Assembly (NCBI GenBank): GCA_025612245.1
Contig: JAAXKQ010000026.1
Span: 1-39,264 of the forward strand
Length of the DNA: 39,264 nucleotides
Direction of reading: 5' to 3'
Source: Ignavibacteria bacterium
Lineage (GTDB): Bacteria; Bacteroidota; Ignavibacteria; Ignavibacteriales; SURF-24
Positions 1-7,844 of the stretch are shown here, piece after piece. Every line of letters begins with the position of its first letter. Position 1 is the first letter of the stretch. A program made the position numbers and the translations under genes. The notes under the pieces are model-generated. The model was not told the DNA's origin. It ran no database searches and saw only the letters and a list, made by a program, of their open reading frames with translations.

Positions 1-182
1 GTCAATATTAGATCATATTTTTTTGCAGTGCTGTTACAGCAATTTAGAAATGTCATATCTTTTCTTCGCAAGGTATACATCCGGTTAAAAGCATAAAACC
101 TTTTCCTGAATGACGGAACTATACGTTTCAAACAAAATGAACTGTAAAAATCAATTTTCACTAACATAAGAGAGAATTGGCG

Positions 183-222
183 AAAAAAAACTGCAGCAAA
201 TTCATACCTGCTGCAGTTTTCT
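183..222 (-). terminator. Rho-independent terminator of the VOC lipoprotein gene
   Basis: A perfect 12-bp inverted repeat (187-198 against 209-220, arm AAAACTGCAGCA) encloses a 10-nt loop. Read on the minus strand it is followed by a run of T. It lies 15 bp past the stop codon of the minus-strand lipoprotein gene. Bases 1-182 to its left show no gene. Confidence 0.8.
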
Positions 223-236
223 TAAATAATAAAGGT

Positions 237-746
237 TTATTTCTTGGATGCTTCGGAGAAGGTAAGAATGTAGCCGTTATTGTCCCTTACGGTAAATTCC
301 TTCGTACCGTAGAAGGTCTGGTGAAGTTCCCTTACTACCTGTATGCCGGCAGTAGTAACTTTGTCGTATAGAGGAATGATGTCATTTATTTCAAAGAATA
401 AGGAAAATGACCCGCCTACCTGCTGGTCCTTTGAAACATTCAGATCCTCGCTGAAACTTTCCCTTTTCTGAATCATCAGCTCAACATTACCGTTTGAGAG
501 AATTGCAAAATTGTATTGCCCGGTATCGGGAATGGTTACAACCGCGTCAAATCCGAAATAATCGTGGTAGAACTTAATTGACGAGTTAACATCGTTAACC
601 ATTAAGTTTGGCGTAAGCTTCTTAAAATTAATGTTTTCCTGAACCGCTTTTACACGGGGCTTTCTTTTCATCTGCTGATCGGAATGTCTTATGCAACCGG
701 TTAAAGTTATGGTCATGATGAGTAAAAAACTGTAAATTATTTTCAT
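237..746 (-). CDS. VOC-superfamily (glyoxalase/bleomycin-resistance fold) putative lipoprotein
   Basis: A 169-residue protein. Residues 1-18 form a lipoprotein signal peptide with a lipobox ending LTGC (Cys18), so the mature protein is probably lipid-anchored outside the cytoplasm. From about residue 45 it has the layout of one VOC module: a start like TPNLMVNDVNSSIKFY, a central ELMIQ strand, and an end with FTVRDNNGYILTFSE. This is the DPDGNxxxF-type ending of glyoxalase-like domains. VOC proteins bind a metal or a hydrophobic ligand, but the fold alone does not give the substrate. It is the last gene of the long minus-strand array and is closed by a strong terminator. An exported lipid-anchored VOC domain is uncommon because most family members are cytoplasmic. 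Family assignment is fairly secure; function is unknown. Confidence 0.75.
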   Translation of the reverse strand: MKIIYSFLLIMTITLTGCIRHSDQQMKRKPRVKAVQENINFKKLTPNLMVNDVNSSIKFYHDYFGFDAVVTIPDTGQYNFAILSNGNVELMIQKRESFSEDLNVSKDQQVGGSFSLFFEINDIIPLYDKVTTAGIQVVRELHQTFYGTKEFTVRDNNGYILTFSEASKK

Positions 747-865
747 ATCTATATTGGTCCGAATTTTATATTATAAACGAAAGTTATACAAAAAAACAAA
801 CTTAAAAAACACCTGAAGATCATTGCACATCAGTGCCTGAACGGGAACTTCTGCACGCCCGTTGT

Positions 866-3800
866 TTACTCAGCGTCCCTGGTCAGCGTTACCGTTACCT
901 TTGTACCTGCCCCCTTCTTACTTTCCACATGGATGCCGGCATTATTGAGATCCGCATATTTTTTAACCAGAGCCAGGCCGAGCCCGTTTCCTTCGAATCT
1001 TCTCGTATAGCCGGTTTCTTCCTGAGAAAAAGGAGAGAAGATCCTTGGCAGGTAATCTTCTGAAATTCCAATTCCGGTATCTTTAATTATTACCGATGTT
1101 ATACCCGGATTCCCGTCCACAATGGAAATTTCCACCTTGCCTTCTTTAGTGTATTTAATGGCGTTATCAATTAAATTCTGGAATAGCTGAGTAAGCGAGT
1201 AAGGGTCTCCCGTAATTACCTCGTCCGGGCTGCTGTCTGCATAAAGTATAAACTCCAGATCCTTCAGTTTTGCCTGGTTCTGAAATTCCCTGTACAGGCT
1301 GTCCAGTATGTCCGCCCTCAGGTTCAGCTTTCTTGGGGTCATTTCATAGTTGCCGGACTGCAGCTGCGACATGGATAAAATCATGTCTATGGTTCTAGTA
1401 AGGCGCCTTCCGCCGCTGTCGATTATCTTAAAGACCTGCGACATATCTTCAGGGAGCTTATTTTCCAACTCCGCCCTCAAAAGCGAGGTAAAGCTGAGTA
1501 TAGTATTTATGGGTGTCCTGATTTCATGCGACATCTGAGCCAGGAAATCGCTCTTCAGCTGGTCGGCTCTTTCAGCCGCTTCTTTTGCAAGTATCAGCTC
1601 CTCTTCGGCACGCTTTCGCTTTTCTTCAACCGCAATTGCCGAGGCAGCGATGCCCAGGAGCTTAAGATCGTCCTGGCTTGGAGTATAAATATCGCGGTAC
1701 ACAACACAAAGCGAGCCGGCAGGTTTTCCGTCGCATGAGACCTGTTTGCCGATGTATGTTTTCAAACCGAAGCGGGCTACGCTGGGATCAGTATCGGCAT
1801 AATTTGTTTCGTCCAGGTTTTCAATTACCCAGGTTTTATTCTTATCGCCCCGTATGACGTCATAGCATATGCGTCCTTCCGCAAAATCCTTTTCAGTGCA
1901 ATAACCGGGGAATAAGTTCCACTGCCCGATTTTGCAGAGACTGTCGCCATCAAGACGGTTATAAAGCGCTGAAGTAGCAGAAAGCTGCTCTCCGCAGAGC
2001 GCAACCAGGCGGTTAATGTTCTCTATTGCATCGGCGCCAAAGCTCAGCATGCAATCGTTCAGCTTTGAAAGCCCTTCTTCCGATCTTTTCCGCTCGGTAA
2101 TATCCCTGAAAACACTTAGTATCAAGGGATCCTGCCCGTTTAGCAGGAGTTCGGAATGCGAAACGTCAAACCAGAGTGTCTTTCCGTTCCATAATTTCGT
2201 TTCCTGAATGAAATGAGGAACAATTGTTCTTGTATTTACCCTTTCCAGGTACCCGGCAAGCGTCTCACCCCTTACCTCTTCGTGGTACATCACGGAAATC
2301 AGCTTGCCTTCAATTGAAGACCTGCTCAGGCCAACCATTCTGCAGAAAGATTCATTTACCATTTTAACATTGCCGTATTTGTCCGAAAGCCGCATTCCAT
2401 CGGCAGAATTCTCCCAGACAAGGCGGAAGAGTATTTCAGATTTCTGTAATTCTTCCTCGGCGTTCTTCCTCTCTGTTATATCCAGCATTCCGACAACAAC
2501 TTTCCTTGTTCCTTCAATAACAGCGGCATTGTTAATCATGAACTTTTCATTTCCATACCTGTCCTTAAACCTGTATTCATAAGTATGCGGAGCAGATGCC
2601 GGATTGGCCAGTCTTTGTTTCCAGTACGATTTTACCCTCCGGATGTCCTCAGCATGAATGAATTCAGTCCAGTCCAGTTTTCCTTCCACTTCCTGCTTCG
2701 AGTACCCGGACATCCTGCAAAACTCGCTGTTGGCAAGGGATATTATTCCGTTTTCTTCAATAATAATAATGCTGCTTCCGGTATTCTCGAAAGTGGTGCG
2801 GTACTTCTCTTCGCTTAATGCTATGGCGCGCTGGCCGCGTTTTCTTTCCGTGTTATCGCGGATTACGGTCTGTATGGCCGGCTTGCCCTCATAAAGGAAG
2901 AACCCGGCGCCAACCTCAACATCAATCTCCTTGCCGTCGAGGCGAACAATTTTTTCTTCAGAAAGTGGGGCGTTATGTCCCGTCTCCATCATGTATTTTC
3001 CACGCTGACGCGAAAAATCATAGTAGTCGGGATGCATGAATCTGAACAGAGGCTCCCCAATAATATCCTCACGGCCGGAAGCCCCGAGCAGATCAACAGC
3101 GGCGGAATTACAAAAGAGCACTTTGCCGCCGGAATGCACCAGTATGCCGAAAGGAGAGAGTTCTATCATATTACGGGCGTTTTCCTCGGACTGGCGGAGC
3201 TTATTTTCTGCAATCTTACGTTCCTTAATATCTCGGAATACAAGAACCACACCCGTAGTAGCCCCCTTTTCATCTTTTATCGGGGAGGCACTGTCGTCTA
3301 TCGGGATCTCCCTGCCATCTTTGGATTTCAGGACGGTATGGTTTGCCAGGCCGACAATTCCACCTTCCCTTATGACCTTTGCCACGGGATGCTCAACAAT
3401 TTCGAGCGTATTCTCGTTAAATATGTGAAAAATTTCTTCGAGCGGCTTGCCGGAAGCCTCGCTAATGCAAAAGCCAGTCAGTTCCTCGGCAATGACATTC
3501 ATGAAGGTCACCCTGCCCGTGAGATCCGTCGTAATAACGGCGTCGCCGATACTTTTTAGGGTTGTAGAAAACCACCTCTCGTTGGCCTTAAGCTTAATTT
3601 CAGACTCGTACTTGTAGAGCGCCATTTCAATGGTTGTCTGAAGTTCCCTTTCATCAAAAGGTTTCAGCACGTAACCGAACGGATCCGTCACTTTAGCGCG
3701 GTTTAGCGTAGCTTCATCGCTGTTTGCAGTAAGATATATTAAAGGTATGTCGAGTGCCGACTTAATGTCCGCTGCAGCTGTAATTCCATCTGTACTGCCC

Positions 3801-3976
3801 TCAAGGCCAATATCCATCAGGACCAGCTGAGGTTTGGCTTCCAGTATCTTTTTTACGCCGTCTTCAGCATTGGAGGCTATGCCACAGACTGAGTAGCCGA
3901 GACTTTCCAGGCTGTATTTCAGATCAAGTGCAACTATGCTTTCGTCTTCAACAATAAAGATGCTTGCTTTTGCCAT
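866..3976 (-). CDS. Receiver-PAS-GAF sensor histidine kinase
   Basis: A 1036-residue soluble signalling protein with no membrane segment. Domains in order: an N-terminal CheY-like receiver (residues 1-120, acidic pocket E10/D11, phospho-acceptor D55 in LVLMDIG, conserved K in YVLKPF); about four PAS/PAC units (residues 130-640, each ending in a form of VFRDITERK); a GAF-like segment (about 645-790); a HisKA dimerisation domain with H817 in SHEIRTP; and a HATPase_c domain with N box QNLIDNAIKYT, G1 DTGIGI, F box FSPF and G2 GNGLGLAL. All catalytic boxes are intact. With the receiver at the N terminus, it can plausibly accept phosphate from another kinase. The best candidate is the HisKA_2 kinase encoded directly upstream with a 116-bp gap. 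The signal is unknown; the PAS/GAF set suggests several small-molecule or redox inputs. Confidence 0.9.
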   Translation of the reverse strand: MAKASIFIVEDESIVALDLKYSLESLGYSVCGIASNAEDGVKKILEAKPQLVLMDIGLEGSTDGITAAADIKSALDIPLIYLTANSDEATLNRAKVTDPFGYVLKPFDERELQTTIEMALYKYESEIKLKANERWFSTTLKSIGDAVITTDLTGRVTFMNVIAEELTGFCISEASGKPLEEIFHIFNENTLEIVEHPVAKVIREGGIVGLANHTVLKSKDGREIPIDDSASPIKDEKGATTGVVLVFRDIKERKIAENKLRQSEENARNMIELSPFGILVHSGGKVLFCNSAAVDLLGASGREDIIGEPLFRFMHPDYYDFSRQRGKYMMETGHNAPLSEEKIVRLDGKEIDVEVGAGFFLYEGKPAIQTVIRDNTERKRGQRAIALSEEKYRTTFENTGSSIIIIEENGIISLANSEFCRMSGYSKQEVEGKLDWTEFIHAEDIRRVKSYWKQRLANPASAPHTYEYRFKDRYGNEKFMINNAAVIEGTRKVVVGMLDITERKNAEEELQKSEILFRLVWENSADGMRLSDKYGNVKMVNESFCRMVGLSRSSIEGKLISVMYHEEVRGETLAGYLERVNTRTIVPHFIQETKLWNGKTLWFDVSHSELLLNGQDPLILSVFRDITERKRSEEGLSKLNDCMLSFGADAIENINRLVALCGEQLSATSALYNRLDGDSLCKIGQWNLFPGYCTEKDFAEGRICYDVIRGDKNKTWVIENLDETNYADTDPSVARFGLKTYIGKQVSCDGKPAGSLCVVYRDIYTPSQDDLKLLGIAASAIAVEEKRKRAEEELILAKEAAERADQLKSDFLAQMSHEIRTPINTILSFTSLLRAELENKLPEDMSQVFKIIDSGGRRLTRTIDMILSMSQLQSGNYEMTPRKLNLRADILDSLYREFQNQAKLKDLEFILYADSSPDEVITGDPYSLTQLFQNLIDNAIKYTKEGKVEISIVDGNPGITSVIIKDTGIGISEDYLPRIFSPFSQEETGYTRRFEGNGLGLALVKKYADLNNAGIHVESKKGAGTKVTVTLTRDAE

Positions 3977-4092
3977 AAAAGGCAGACTCCTACGGAAAAA
4001 TTAGTGAATAGCCGTGTCATATCTTCTTCTTTTCTCAACCTAAGCCACCTTTGTCACGAGTCATTCAACAGATCACTTTCAAGAACCTGATC

Positions 4093-5802
4093 CTAAGATT
4101 TTTTCACCGGAAATATAATAATAAATTCAGTTATAACATCGGTCTTTAACTGAAAACTTCCTTTTAGTTGTGAAGCCAGAATACTGACCAGCTGAAGGCC
4201 AAGAGTTTTGGGATTAATGAGGTCAACTTCATCCAGCGGAAATTCTGTTCCGTTATTATAAACCGTAAGTTTATTGTTCTCCCCATCTGAGGAAAAGAGT
4301 ATCCCGATTTCACCGGAGCTCCTGTCCTTAAAGGCATATTTCAGCGCGTTTGTCACCAGTTCATTGAGTATCAGGCCGCACGGAATTGCCGAGTCGACCC
4401 CAAGTGAAACATCCTCCGGAACATCTATCTTTAGCGAAATAGCGTTATAATTTGTGTGGTACGACTTAAAGAGATTATTTACGAGGCTTCTTACATATTC
4501 TCCAAATCTGATGCTGGAAAGATCCCCCGACTGATAGAGCTTTTCATGAATCAGGGCCATGGATTTTACACGGTTCTGACTGTTGCGGAACATATCAAGC
4601 GCCATTTCGTCCTTTATAAATCCCGACTGCAGGTTTAACAGGCTTGAGATAACCTGCAGGTTGTTCTTAACCCTGTGGTGGATTTCCTTCAGAAGTATCT
4701 CCTTTTCCCTCAAGGAAGTTCTTATCCTGTCTTCGGAAGTCTTGCGGCTTGTAATGTCTCGGATTATTGAAAGCAGGATTATCTCTCCCTGGAGCTCAAG
4801 CTTATGGAGGTTTACGTCGGCATAGGTCTTTTCTCCTTCAGGACCGATAAACTGGCTTTCAAAATGCTGAGGCTCGTTGTTAAGCGCCTTTTCAAAGTGC
4901 TCATAAACGTTTGTTCCAGGTATCATTCTGTCTGAATGAAGAAATTCCGAAATTTCCACGCCCGGCGATTTCAATTTTTTTATTCCCAAGAGCCGGGCTG
5001 CCTTCTTGTTGGCTTCCAGGAGGCGCCCGTCTTTAATCAGGACAATCCCGTCACTTGCCTCATCAAAAATGGACCTGTATTTAACCTCGCTATCCATTAG
5101 CTCGCTTCTCTGTTTTTCCAGCTTGTCGATCATTCTGTTAAAGGAATTTATGAGCCTTCCTATCTCGTCTTCCGACCTTCCTTTCAGCTTCAGCATGTAG
5201 TTACCTTCCGAAATCTCCTCCATTCTGCGGCTAAGCTCCCCTATGGGCCTTCCGATGACCCGTCTTAAGGTAAAGAAAACCGAAACAATGATTACAAGGG
5301 CAATGACTAGTGTCTGAAGAATTATCCTCATAATTATGTTTTGTATCTCATTTTGGACTGCCTCTTCAGAAAAGTAGACCTCCACAAAGCCGATGGTGTC
5401 TTCACCGCGCCTGATTTTATCCTTCATTACGTTAATATAATCCCTTGCGGGAAGCCTTCGAATTCCTTTTTCGGAAATGCTGTCGAATGCAGCATTTCCA
5501 TTGCGGGCTACAGCCTCAAAGACCTCCCCGTCTTCCTTTCTGACAATAATTGCCACAATGTCTTTGTTAGTTTCATCAAAGGATATTATGCGCCTAGTTG
5601 AAAGCTCATCATAGGACCACACCGGCTCGACCAGGCTGTTTTCCAGCCTCTTAAACCTTAACTCCTGCATTATTTTTGTTTCGTTTATCAGCTTGTCTCT
5701 TTCAAACAGATAAGTATAGCGGCCAAAAATGCAGAGGAATAAAACCACGCTGAATGTAACAATAAGAATAGTTTTAAACAGTATTGAATTTTTAAATTTC
5801 AT
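4093..5802 (-). CDS. Membrane sensor histidine kinase, HAMP-PAS-HisKA_2
   Basis: About 569 residues from the ATG at 5802. A TTG 15 bp further out is possible but has no ribosome site. One hydrophobic segment near the N terminus (about residues 8-24) and a second around 155-180 flank a periplasmic sensor of about 130 residues. Then come a HAMP linker (about 180-235), one PAS domain (about 240-355), and a HisKA_2 domain with the family motif IHHRVKNNLQ (H375/H376). The ATPase domain has N box LNELVTNALKYAF and a short G box TLGLQLV. HisKA_2 kinases often phosphorylate atypical receivers. The neighbour downstream carries an N-terminal receiver, and the neighbour upstream encodes a periplasmic binding-type protein, so a sensing chain is plausible but inferred. 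Confidence 0.88.
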   Translation of the reverse strand: MKFKNSILFKTILIVTFSVVLFLCIFGRYTYLFERDKLINETKIMQELRFKRLENSLVEPVWSYDELSTRRIISFDETNKDIVAIIVRKEDGEVFEAVARNGNAAFDSISEKGIRRLPARDYINVMKDKIRRGEDTIGFVEVYFSEEAVQNEIQNIIMRIILQTLVIALVIIVSVFFTLRRVIGRPIGELSRRMEEISEGNYMLKLKGRSEDEIGRLINSFNRMIDKLEKQRSELMDSEVKYRSIFDEASDGIVLIKDGRLLEANKKAARLLGIKKLKSPGVEISEFLHSDRMIPGTNVYEHFEKALNNEPQHFESQFIGPEGEKTYADVNLHKLELQGEIILLSIIRDITSRKTSEDRIRTSLREKEILLKEIHHRVKNNLQVISSLLNLQSGFIKDEMALDMFRNSQNRVKSMALIHEKLYQSGDLSSIRFGEYVRSLVNNLFKSYHTNYNAISLKIDVPEDVSLGVDSAIPCGLILNELVTNALKYAFKDRSSGEIGILFSSDGENNKLTVYNNGTEFPLDEVDLINPKTLGLQLVSILASQLKGSFQLKTDVITEFIIIFPVKKS

Positions 5803-5876
5803 GGAGTAGGACGGCAAATTTTAATGATTTAGTAGTTAGTTACGGAATTTCACTGCATTTTCTTAAGAGGCAGAAT

Positions 5877-7142
5877 TCAGGTATTAACTATTCCGTATTT
5901 TTTCAAAATTTTCTTATATTTTTCGGTTTTTTTGAATTTTGCAAGCATTACCGAAAACTCTTCAGAGAGTTTTTTCTGGCCGCTTTTCCTGGAAAAAGCC
6001 ACGTAAAGGGGTTCCTGGCTGACATAAGGCCTTAAGAGGGAAAGCCTGCCATTGCCATTTTTCATGAGATGTTTTAGTACCGGTTCGGCCATAATTCCCA
6101 CGTCAACACGTCCGGTTTCAACCAGCCTGATCAGGGATTCGTTAAACGGCACCTCCTCTTTCCTCAGGTATCCGGCGTGATCAAACTTTTCACCATAGCT
6201 TGTGCTGGATTTTACCCCGATAACATATTTCTTCAGCTTCTTTAAGTCCCCGTCAAAAGCAAGCCTGGAGCTTTTAAGTTTGAAGAGTACGTTGGGCAAA
6301 ACTGAAGTCGGCTCCGAAGGGTAATATAGGAATTTAGTCCTGTCCTGTGTCTTAAAGATCGTCATTATGGCATCGGACCTGCCCGACTTCATCATTTCAA
6401 TACATCTTGCCCATGGATATTCCATGAAGACAGGCTGAATTCCCATGCTGGAAAAAACGGCCTGCGTAAGCTCAGCTTCAAAGCCCGAGACCTTCAGAAA
6501 GCCAACGGAAAATAGAATATCTTTGGCTTTTGACATTGCCGACCTGTCGGCTTTCCCAGAAAGGCTGTACTTCCCGGTCTTCCTGTCGGCGTGATAAACA
6601 GAAAGGAGCAAATCCCTCTTTGATTTGTCCTTTAACTTCTTTAGGACAGAATTTTTGAATATATCGCCACTAATTACACCAGGGATATTTTCTATGAAGT
6701 AGTTCGGAGGATAGTTTTCCATTACCACCGTAATTTTACGCTGTGGGTTTTGCCATGTACTACTGACTTTTTGGGGAGTTAAATTTTTCCCGGAAACAGT
6801 TTTTTTTACAGGGGATGTTTTTTTTAGGGCTTCACCCTTTTTGCCACCGGTAAGTACTTTTTTTGCAAGCGATTTCTTTGGACCTGTTTCACCCGGAGTC
6901 TTTTTCTTCTGGATTTTCTCCTTTAAGATTTTCTCTTTTTGAGAAGGTTTCCTTGTCCCCTTTTTCTCCAAAGGTTTTCTTTGAGAGTTTTTTTTCTGAA
7001 GAGTAGAGATGTTTTTCTTTGAAGTCTTAGTTTTGGACGCATTCTGCCCTGGCAGTGCGGCAGTAAATAGAAAGAGAAAGAATATTGAACAAAGGGAAAC
7101 TTTCAGGAAGAGACCTGAAAAACCGGATCTGTAACTAGTCAT
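5877..7142 (-). CDS. Periplasmic solute-binding (SBP_bac_3-like) protein with lysine-rich linker
   Basis: About 421 residues from the ATG at 7142. A GTG at 7184 would add 14 residues before an otherwise normal signal peptide. The hydrophobic export signal ends near FTAALPGQ. About 100 residues that are extremely rich in Lys, Thr and Ser follow (KKTSPVKK-type repeats). The rest matches family 3 solute-binding proteins: a first strand VVMENYPP, then SGFEAELTQAVFSSMGI, SGRSDAIMTIFKTQDRTKFL, YVIGVKSSTSYGE and GRVDVGIMAEPV. About 65 residues rich in Lys and Ser are inserted between the first strand and the GFEAEL helix, where the family normally has a short loop. No ABC permease is nearby and a membrane kinase follows at 74 bp, so a sensor role is as likely as transport. 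The ligand is unknown. Confidence 0.75.
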   Translation of the reverse strand: MTSYRSGFSGLFLKVSLCSIFFLFLFTAALPGQNASKTKTSKKNISTLQKKNSQRKPLEKKGTRKPSQKEKILKEKIQKKKTPGETGPKKSLAKKVLTGGKKGEALKKTSPVKKTVSGKNLTPQKVSSTWQNPQRKITVVMENYPPNYFIENIPGVISGDIFKNSVLKKLKDKSKRDLLLSVYHADRKTGKYSLSGKADRSAMSKAKDILFSVGFLKVSGFEAELTQAVFSSMGIQPVFMEYPWARCIEMMKSGRSDAIMTIFKTQDRTKFLYYPSEPTSVLPNVLFKLKSSRLAFDGDLKKLKKYVIGVKSSTSYGEKFDHAGYLRKEEVPFNESLIRLVETGRVDVGIMAEPVLKHLMKNGNGRLSLLRPYVSQEPLYVAFSRKSGQKKLSEEFSVMLAKFKKTEKYKKILKKYGIVNT

Positions 7143-7242
7143 CTTTATATACTCTCTCTTTTCTACTCCAGTTAAGGTATTCACCAGTTTATAATCGGAA
7201 AAAAGCGAAAAACTTTAAGCTTAAAATAATTTTTAATTTCTT

Positions 7243-7794
7243 TTATATCATGTCGCTGAGCAATTCCTGGCGGGGCTGTGCAATTACAACCTTATTTACC
7301 AGGAGCCCCTTATCGGCTGCCACTTTGGCACCGGCCTCAACAGCCGAGCTCACGGCGGCAACTTCACCGGTACAGGTAAAAAATGCCTTTCCGCCCAGAG
7401 CCATTGCAAGCCTCAGCTCAATAAGTTTTACGTTTGCAGATTTCACGGCCGCATCGGCAGCCTCAATGAGGGAGGCTACGGAGAAAGCTTCTACAATTCC
7501 GAGCGCCTCCAGCACTTCCACGCCTGTGTGCCCGGCAATGGCAGGAAAGATCTGTTCGTGGACGTTTGCAATGACAAAAGTATCAATAACTGCAAACCTG
7601 ATTGCGTCTGAGGCCGTATCCACCGCCGTCTGCACGGCAGCTACATCCCCGGCAATAAGGACCATATATTTGCCGGAACATATTGACCTGTTTAATACGA
7701 GCTCAACTTCGGAAGTCTTAAGCATTATATCTGCTGCAAGCATGCCAGCAGCAATGCTCGTCAATTCTATAAGTCCTATTGAATTCTTTTTCAT
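7243..7794 (-). CDS. pduT: Bacterial microcompartment shell protein, BMC-T class, PduT-like
   Basis: A 183-residue protein made of two BMC modules (about 1-90 and 93-180). The modules start GLIELTSIAAG and GIVEAFSVASLIEAAD, and both contain a GDVAAV/GEVAAV pore-loop element. Length and sequence layout match PduT, whose trimer carries a 4Fe-4S cluster at its central pore held by one cysteine per subunit. The equivalent cysteine is present here (Cys39, in RSICSGKY). PduT is thought to pass electrons across the shell with PduS as partner, and a PduS-like gene lies 50 bp upstream in the same operon. A GGAAG ribosome site precedes the ATG. No BMC-H, BMC-P or signature enzyme gene is in the window, so any compartment must be built from genes elsewhere. 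Assignment to the PduT type is confident; the cargo pathway is unknown. Confidence 0.9.
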   Translation of the reverse strand: MKKNSIGLIELTSIAAGMLAADIMLKTSEVELVLNRSICSGKYMVLIAGDVAAVQTAVDTASDAIRFAVIDTFVIANVHEQIFPAIAGHTGVEVLEALGIVEAFSVASLIEAADAAVKSANVKLIELRLAMALGGKAFFTCTGEVAAVSSAVEAGAKVAADKGLLVNKVVIAQPRQELLSDMI

Positions 7795-7844
7795 TTTTCT
7801 TCCCGTTTAAGAAATTTTATGTTGTCATTCAATGCAGAGGAACA

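Noticed and set aside
2975-3559. A 194-codon plus-strand frame across the receiver/PAS kinase gene
   Set aside because: It lies inside a 3.1-kb gene with continuous domain matches on the other strand and has no recognisable motif of its own.
7250-7810. A 186-codon open frame on the plus strand opposite the PduT-like gene
   Set aside because: It is a low-complexity Ala/Ser/Thr translation, fully antisense to a well-recognised shell-protein gene, so it is a shadow frame.
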